NCBI RefSeq assembly: GCF_002265875.1
Contig: NZ_NPFA01000012.1
Location: 1-64,000, forward strand
Reading direction: 5' to 3'
Length of the DNA stretch: 64,000 bases
Source of the DNA: Marinococcus halophilus
GTDB taxonomy: Bacteria > Bacillota > Bacilli > Bacillales > Marinococcaceae
Both the position numbers and the translations under genes were made by a program. The notes under the pieces were generated by a model. It was not told the origin of the DNA and searched no databases. It saw only the letters and a program-made list of their open reading frames with translations. Positions within the stretch are counted from its first letter, which is position 1. Every line of letters starts with the position of its first letter. Shown here one piece after another: positions 59,343 to 64,000 of the stretch.

Positions 59343-60818
59343 TTATTTCGAAGGACGTTCCCGAAGTTCTTCCCCGTTCTTTCCTTCATAACGACGTCCC
59401 CACCCGGTAATCGCTGCAAACAGCATGATTAAAACGAGAAACCAGCCCTGAAAGACGAAGGGAAATACTGCGGTCGGCTCTACTACCGGCAGCCAGCTGT
59501 ACTGCTCCTGCATGGTCTGAATTGTCGACCAGCCTAGCAGCACCGGCGCTCCCCATGGAAAAATATAACCAAGTGCCGACGTTACTGCGTCCAGCAGATT
59601 GGCCCGGCGATAACGGTGGATACCATATTTTTCGCCTATGTCCCGCACGAACGGGGCTGCTGCAATTTCTGCAGCTGTGTTAATGGTAATAGAACTGTTC
59701 AACAGAGCCACAATCCCCCACATTGACAGCTCTGCCCGGCGCACCGAATGTTTGATCCAGCGCACCAGTCCGTTCGTAATAGCCTGCATCGTGCCGCCAA
59801 GTCTCATCAAATAGGCTGCTGCTACAATTAATAAAATCAGGATAGCCATATTTACATAGCCGGTAATTCCATCGACCAACGCTCCTTCGACCACAGCATC
59901 TGCTTCAGGATTAAAGCGAATAATATCTGAAAATGAGCCAAGGCCGGAAATAACCACTAATGGAATGGCTGATACAATTCCCCACGTTAACGAGGTGATT
60001 AAATGCTGGCCGGATAAAGCCAGTAAAAGAACGAGGAGAAACGGCAAAAGCATAATCAGCCCGCCCGGCGAAACGTCTTCCACTGCATTTGCCGTTGAAA
60101 CGCCGGGAACAGCACTGCCGCCCCCACCGCCAAAAACTGCAAATAACACTGCACTTGGGATAGCTGCTGCAATGGCGTATTTGAACCTGCTGCGCACTAC
60201 CCCCGGCACATCCGCATTCTGCGTCGTCGCTGAAACGATCGTAGTATCTGAAACAGGGGCAAGATTGTCACCAAAAACTGCTCCAGCAAGTATCGCAGCA
60301 AACAGCAGTACCGGATCTGCTCCGGTAGCAACACCAGCAGGGAACATCAACGTACAAAACGCCACAGTCGTACCGTAGCCGGTGCCTACTGCTGTAGAAA
60401 AGACTGCAGCAAGCAGAAAGGTCACGGCGGTGAACAGGCCGCCGGTTACTCCAGTGGCTATCCCTGTCCAGACAAGCCCTTCCACTAAACCTCCCACCTG
60501 CAGCACCTGGGCGAACATACCTGCATAAAACCAGGCAACCATAGCGATTACGCCAATAGGCTGAGCCAGTCCGTCAAACAGGCCCTGGGCATAGTCTGCC
60601 CACCGGCTTTTACAAAACAGCATTCCCAGGGTCAAACCAATGACCGCTCCAAGGACCAGTCCAATTTCAGAGGACAACTGAAGGACGCTGGTAGTGATTG
60701 CCCAGACAACAAAAAACAATAACGGCACTGCAGCACCGAAAGCCCCGATCCTGAAGTCCAACGTTTCGATAGATTTGGCCCCTACGGCTCTTTCTAACTT
60801 TTCTTCTTGTTCTGCCAT
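59343..60818 (-). CDS. nhaC: Na+/H+ antiporter, NhaC family
   Basis: A 491-residue protein with about 12 membrane helices. The NhaC pattern is clear: YGTTVAFCTLMFPAGVA near residue 150, ILAGAVFGDNLAPVSDTTIVSATTQNADVPGVV near 177-209 and GYIFPWGAPVLLGW near 418. It exchanges Na+ (or a malate/lactate pair as in MleN) for H+ and fits a salt or alkaline habitat. It is a single-gene unit. Confidence 0.9.
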   Translation of the reverse strand: MAEQEEKLERAVGAKSIETLDFRIGAFGAAVPLLFFVVWAITTSVLQLSSEIGLVLGAVIGLTLGMLFCKSRWADYAQGLFDGLAQPIGVIAMVAWFYAGMFAQVLQVGGLVEGLVWTGIATGVTGGLFTAVTFLLAAVFSTAVGTGYGTTVAFCTLMFPAGVATGADPVLLFAAILAGAVFGDNLAPVSDTTIVSATTQNADVPGVVRSRFKYAIAAAIPSAVLFAVFGGGGGSAVPGVSTANAVEDVSPGGLIMLLPFLLVLLLALSGQHLITSLTWGIVSAIPLVVISGLGSFSDIIRFNPEADAVVEGALVDGITGYVNMAILILLIVAAAYLMRLGGTMQAITNGLVRWIKHSVRRAELSMWGIVALLNSSITINTAAEIAAAPFVRDIGEKYGIHRYRRANLLDAVTSALGYIFPWGAPVLLGWSTIQTMQEQYSWLPVVEPTAVFPFVFQGWFLVLIMLFAAITGWGRRYEGKNGEELRERPSK

Positions 60819-61124
60819 GTATAAAACTCCTATGTAAAAAATTATTCAGCACGGAAACCATTTTACCACTCCAGTGCCTGTTTGTAATGGACAAACGTAC
60901 ACCTTGAAAAGAATTTTCCCTATCCAAAAATAGCTGCTGATTTCAATAGCAGCTATCGAGTCCTGCACCTGCGGATTTTTCGCAAGCAGTGCAGCATATT
61001 ATTCATATTGTTTAAGGCATAAGTACCTTTAAGAACAATGAAGCATAACCTTGCAAACAATCAAGACCCGCATTAAATGCTTGTAGCTTTATGCAGAAGT
61101 CACCTTACATCTAATATTTCGCCA
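60819..61124. other. Intergenic region between NhaC and UspA genes
   Basis: About 306 bp. It holds a hairpin at 60930-60956 and the promoter region of nhaC, for which no clear -35/-10 pair was found. No RNA gene or small gene was recognised. Confidence 0.5.
60925..60956 (-). terminator. Terminator downstream of the UspA gene
   Basis: Perfect 9-bp arms ATAGCTGCT and AGCAGCTAT with a 9-nt loop are followed on the minus strand by TTTTTGG, about 170 bp past the UspA stop. Confidence 0.65.
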
Positions 61125-61547
61125 TTATTTTACAACAAGCACTGGGTGTCGTATTTGTTCCACGATTTTTCTGCTGACGCTGCCTATTACCATTTTTTGC
61201 AGCGGATTTAGTCCCCTGCTTCCAACAACAACACAATCAAATTCATATTCATTGGCATATTCACTGATGGCTGCCGCCGGCTCCCCGTGCAGCACTATTT
61301 TTTCTGTTCTTATTCCTTCTGCATTCAGCCGTTCGACCGCAGGCTGCAGGATTTCCTCTTCATTCTGCTGATGAATATATAATTCATGCTCACTCAGCTT
61401 GCCTGGTTTTGGCTGCGCGGAGCTGGTGGCATATACCACCTCTACATAAACTTCTGCGAGCTCCGGCGCGATGCTCTCAATTGCTTTTTCCACCGCACGG
61501 GCGGAATGATCAGAACCATCTACTGCAATTAATAATCGTTTAAACAT
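61125..61547 (-). CDS. Universal stress protein (UspA family)
   Basis: A 140-residue UspA protein. LLIAVDGSDHS near residue 4 is the N-terminal strand and loop, and VVGSRGLNPLQKMVIGSVSRKIV near 107 holds the G-2X-G-9X-G(S/T) ATP-binding motif, so it is likely an ATP-binding type. It binds nucleotides under stress; the exact role is unclear. It is a single gene with its own terminator well downstream. Confidence 0.93.
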   Translation of the reverse strand: MFKRLLIAVDGSDHSARAVEKAIESIAPELAEVYVEVVYATSSAQPKPGKLSEHELYIHQQNEEEILQPAVERLNAEGIRTEKIVLHGEPAAAISEYANEYEFDCVVVGSRGLNPLQKMVIGSVSRKIVEQIRHPVLVVK

Positions 61548-61787
61548 AGAAACGCCCCCTCTGTTACTTCACTTTCGTTTTTTCTGTTCCAACATATTGT
61601 TCCCGGTTTTCTGCCAGTTTATACAGCTTTTGTTTTGCTTTGACGGCAGAAGTCGGACACAGCATAAATACTATTGATTGTTTTACTTTAACATACCATA
61701 TTTTTACGTATTAATATTCAGGTCGCTTTTCTCCTGCGCTTGCTTTCATGATATGGTAGAGAAAATATTACAGAGAGGGAGTTTCAC

Positions 61788-62255
61788 GTGGGATATGTAG
61801 AAAACTTAAGGCACCTCGTCGGCAAAGAAACAGTTATTCTTGTAGGTGCTCTCATCATTGCAGAAGACGACGATGGACGTATTCTATTACAGGAAAGAAC
61901 CAGTCCCCCGGGAAGTTGGAGCTTTCCTGGAGGCTTAATGGAGCTTGGGGAAACAGCCGAAGAAACAGCAGTACGGGAAACCTTGGAAGAAACCGGGCTC
62001 CGCGCCCAGGGCCTCCGTCTCTTTAACGTGTATTCCGGGGAGGATACATTCGTGGTGGCACCAAACGGTGATCCTTTTTACTGTGTTATTATCGTCTACA
62101 CTGTGGAAGAGCTGGAAGGGGCTATCCAGCCTGACCCTGAGGAATCAGCCTCGGTCGCTTTTTTGAATCCTTCGGATCTTCCCGAAACAATTGTTAGCGG
62201 CCAGCAGACGGTGATGGAGGATTACCTGCGCACCAGGTATCCGGGCGATACATAA
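61788..62255 (+). CDS. Nudix hydrolase
   Basis: A 155-residue hydrolase. The Nudix box [24 protein letters not shown] spans residues about 47-70 with every catalytic residue (GX5EX7REUXEEXGU) in place. It cleaves a nucleoside diphosphate linked to another moiety; the substrate is not predicted. The start is GTG at 61788, following GAGGGAG by eight bases. Single-gene unit, convergent with cgoX. Confidence 0.93.
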   Translation: MGYVENLRHLVGKETVILVGALIIAEDDDGRILLQERTSPPGSWSFPGGLMELGETAEETAVRETLEETGLRAQGLRLFNVYSGEDTFVVAPNGDPFYCVIIVYTVEELEGAIQPDPEESASVAFLNPSDLPETIVSGQQTVMEDYLRTRYPGDT

Positions 62256-62261
62256 TATAAA

Positions 62262-62293
62262 AAAGCAAGCCTTCTCCCACTGGAAAAGGCTTA
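62262..62293 (-). terminator. Terminator of cgoX
   Basis: GTAAGCCTTTTCC and GGAGAAGGCTTGC arms with a 4-nt loop are followed on the minus strand by T6, directly after the cgoX stop. It may also end the Nudix gene. Confidence 0.85.
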
Positions 62294-62296
62294 CTC

Positions 62297-63682
62297 TTAA
62301 ATATTATTATAGAGGGTTTCTGCGGTGTTTATTCCGTTTTGAATACAGGCACCAATGCCTACCCCGTAATACGAAGCTCCAGCCAAGTAAACCCCAGGAT
62401 ATTTTTCTTCCAGCATCCTTTCGAGCTGGTCGACCGCTGATTTATGCCCGATATGATAATTTGGCATCAACTGTTCCCAATTTGTTACTTCAAGGCTTGT
62501 TGGCTGCTGGTCAATGTGAAGGCTTTTCTTTAGATCCTTCAACGCTGTCTGTTTGATCTGCTCTTCTCCTCCTGTCTGCATTCGTTCATAGGCAGGCTTC
62601 GAGCTTTTGTAGAATAATCGTACAAGCACATTTTCCCCTTTCGAAGTATGGGCCCATTTCCGGTTGCTCCATGTGCACGCATTGCATTCAAGATCACTGT
62701 CTTCAGAAACGATAAACCCTGTCCCGTCTTTTGGCAGACTGTCCGGAGGCAGGGAAAAACCAGCGTACACGCTTAAAAGAGAAGAGCTTTGGAACTGATT
62801 AAACATTTCCGTCAGTTCTTCGTCCTGCAGTATACGCGAGGCAGTCTGATGAGGAGCCGCTATGACTACGGCATCTGCCTGCAGACGTTCTCCGTTATCT
62901 AGCTGCAGCTGGTACGCTTCCTCTTCCTGCTTAATATAATTTACACATCGCCCCAGCAGCACCTCTGTTCCGGTTAATTTTGAAAGAAGCGCTTCTGGAA
63001 GTGAAGACAAACCATTTCGAAATGAAATAAATTTTTTGCTGCCTCCCGAACCAAACGTTTCTTTATTCTTGGCGATCCCCCGCATAATACTTCCAAATTC
63101 ATTTTTATAGTCCACCAGGTATGGCAGCGTCGATGCCATGGTGAGCGAATAAATATCTCCGGAATACACCCCGGATAATACTGGCGCGATTTGGTTTTTT
63201 ACTAGTTCACGACCGAGAAAGGCTTCAAGAAACTCTCCTACCGAACTTTCTTTCGTGAATTCTTTATTCTTTTTCACATAGTCTCCAAGCGCCTGCCATT
63301 TTCCTCTCCAGGAAAGAAGCGGACTTTTCAGGAGTGATTTCGGGCCCGGCGGGATACCGAAAACCGCATCCCTTGGCAGCGGATAAAGCTGGTCTTTTAC
63401 ATACAGGTACGACACTCCGGTACTGTTATAAACCATTTCTTCTTCGAGACCTGCTTCTTCAATCAACGGAAGCACCGCCCCGTGCCTGGCTACGACAGAG
63501 TCAGCCCCTGTCTCCATAATGAAGTCTTCATGATGCACAGTTCGTATTTTTCCGCCTGCTTTATTTTCTTTTTCTACAAGGGTCAATTCAATATTGCTGC
63601 TGCTTGCCAGTTTCCATTTCTGCAGGTAATACAGAATAGTAAGCCCTGTAATCCCCCCGCCAACTACGGTAATACGTTTCAT
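62297..63682 (-). CDS. cgoX: Coproporphyrinogen III oxidase / protoporphyrinogen oxidase (HemY type)
   Basis: A 461-residue FAD enzyme. The dinucleotide motif VVGGGITGL is at residues 5-13, EKENKAGGKIRT near 36 the second FAD motif, and GVGIGACIQNGINTAE near 443 the C-terminal FAD end. In Bacillota HemY oxidises coproporphyrinogen III to coproporphyrin III in the coproporphyrin-dependent haem route. It is apart from hemE and hemH, which normally adjoin it in Bacillus. AGAGGAAGA precedes the ATG. Confidence 0.93.
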   Translation of the reverse strand: MKRITVVGGGITGLTILYYLQKWKLASSSNIELTLVEKENKAGGKIRTVHHEDFIMETGADSVVARHGAVLPLIEEAGLEEEMVYNSTGVSYLYVKDQLYPLPRDAVFGIPPGPKSLLKSPLLSWRGKWQALGDYVKKNKEFTKESSVGEFLEAFLGRELVKNQIAPVLSGVYSGDIYSLTMASTLPYLVDYKNEFGSIMRGIAKNKETFGSGGSKKFISFRNGLSSLPEALLSKLTGTEVLLGRCVNYIKQEEEAYQLQLDNGERLQADAVVIAAPHQTASRILQDEELTEMFNQFQSSSLLSVYAGFSLPPDSLPKDGTGFIVSEDSDLECNACTWSNRKWAHTSKGENVLVRLFYKSSKPAYERMQTGGEEQIKQTALKDLKKSLHIDQQPTSLEVTNWEQLMPNYHIGHKSAVDQLERMLEEKYPGVYLAGASYYGVGIGACIQNGINTAETLYNNI

Positions 63683-63776
63683 CAGTCTTCCTCTTTTCTG
63701 CTTTCTAACGATTTTATATTCTTCCTAAAATTATGCCGCCGTTCTTCATTTGATGCAAATATATAAAATATTTGCA

Positions 63777-63790
63777 TGCATACGTTTACA
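63777..63790 (+). promoter_or_regulatory. Weak cre-like site upstream of the last gene
   Basis: TGCATACGTTTACA matches 12 of 14 cre positions, 73 bp before the SDR start at 63864. TTTACAAATGTTTACAAA beside it repeats part of the motif. Confidence 0.3.
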
Positions 63791-63863
63791 AATGTTTACA
63801 AAGAGATAGAAACAGGTATTGGTATCAGGCTGACATCTGCTATGGTTGAAAGGAGAAATAACT

Positions 63864-64000
63864 ATGGGAAAACTAAACGGAAAAACAGCTATTATAACTG
63901 GTGCTGCGAACGGAATTGGAAAGGCTACAGCTGCGGTGTTTGCCGAAGAAGGAGCAGAAGTTGTTTGCGCTGATGTGAATGAAAACGATTTGCTTGATAC
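63864..64000 (+). CDS. SDR-family oxidoreductase, N-terminal part
   Basis: This is the first 45 codons of a gene cut by the right edge. The text [23 protein letters not shown] carries the SDR cofactor motif TGAANGIG at residues 12-19, and the acidic VCADVNE after the second strand points to NAD. AAAGGAGA lies 6-13 bases before the ATG. The substrate cannot be told from this fragment. Confidence 0.85.
   Translation, partial: MGKLNGKTAIITGAANGIGKATAAVFAEEGAEVVCADVNENDLLD

Noticed and set aside
63777-63810. TTTACAAATGTTTACAAA as a DnaA-type or other repeat
   Set aside because: Only a partial two-copy repeat; noted as a weak cre-like match and nothing more.
1-64000. CRISPR arrays, tRNA or rRNA genes, insertion sequences, prophage
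   Set aside because: No repeat-spacer array, cloverleaf, transposase, integrase or phage gene was recognised in the whole window.

Overview
The window looks like chromosomal DNA of a Gram-positive bacterium of the Bacillaceae type, probably a salt- or alkali-adapted one (inference). The signs are strong AGGAGG-type ribosome binding sites, frequent GTG/TTG starts, CcpA-type cre boxes, a TPP riboswitch in front of a tenA-ykoEDC operon, B. subtilis-like families (ScoAB, YqcI/YcgG, YkoC/D/E, HemY/CgoX) and many sodium-linked carriers (SSS, AGCS, NhaC). No rRNA, tRNA, CRISPR array, phage or insertion sequence was seen. Both ends cut a gene: an MmsA-type dehydrogenase on the left and an SDR on the right.

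Region 1 (1-14.9 kb) is a carbon-acid catabolic island. Two separate operons each have a near-perfect sigma-54 -24/-12 promoter, a cre box, a GntP-family permease, a dehydrogenase and their own PAS-AAA-Fis activator. The first (iron alcohol dehydrogenase, GntP permease, MmsA) fits oxidation of a beta-hydroxy acid such as 3-hydroxypropionate through a semialdehyde to an acyl-CoA. The second (BdhA, GntP permease) fits 3-hydroxybutyrate uptake and oxidation. Beside it lies a scoA-scoB-thiolase operon, with a divergent LysR gene, that would turn acetoacetate into acetyl-CoA. Between the two operons lie a TVP38 membrane protein, an SDR and a haloacid dehalogenase-type HAD.

Region 2 (15-31.9 kb) is mixed: a UbiA prenyltransferase coupled to a Gfo/Idh/MocA oxidoreductase, a divergent alanine racemase-like gene, an aldo/keto reductase, YqcI/YcgG, SelO, a decayed AEC transporter, a lactate permease with a cre-like site, an NlpC/P60 cell-wall hydrolase, an MFS pump, an HD hydrolase, a second TVP38 protein, an SSS symporter with palindromic operators and probably an ATT start, and an acyl-CoA synthetase.

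Region 3 (31.9-43.6 kb) holds a translationally coupled amidohydrolase-Rieske pair, a cupin, flavohemoglobin hmp with an NsrR-like operator, a racemase-DUF488-zinc ribbon operon, a flavodoxin, the TPP-controlled tenA-ykoE-ykoD-ykoC thiamine salvage operon, a MerR-MFS pair and an FMN reductase.

Region 4 (43.6-64 kb) is mostly housekeeping and transport: DUF2254 protein, methionine aminopeptidase, DUF59 Fe-S factor, a membrane rhodanese-like protein without its cysteine, an alanine-type symporter, a PrmA-like methylase with a hydroxyacid dehydrogenase, fumarase, a YeeE/YedE protein lacking the family cysteines, an old yellow enzyme, glutamate dehydrogenase, a DJ-1/PfpI protein, YfcC and NhaC carriers, a universal stress protein, a Nudix hydrolase and CgoX. 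Most genes are separated by clear intrinsic terminators. All functional names rest on reading the protein sequences; no database search was run.
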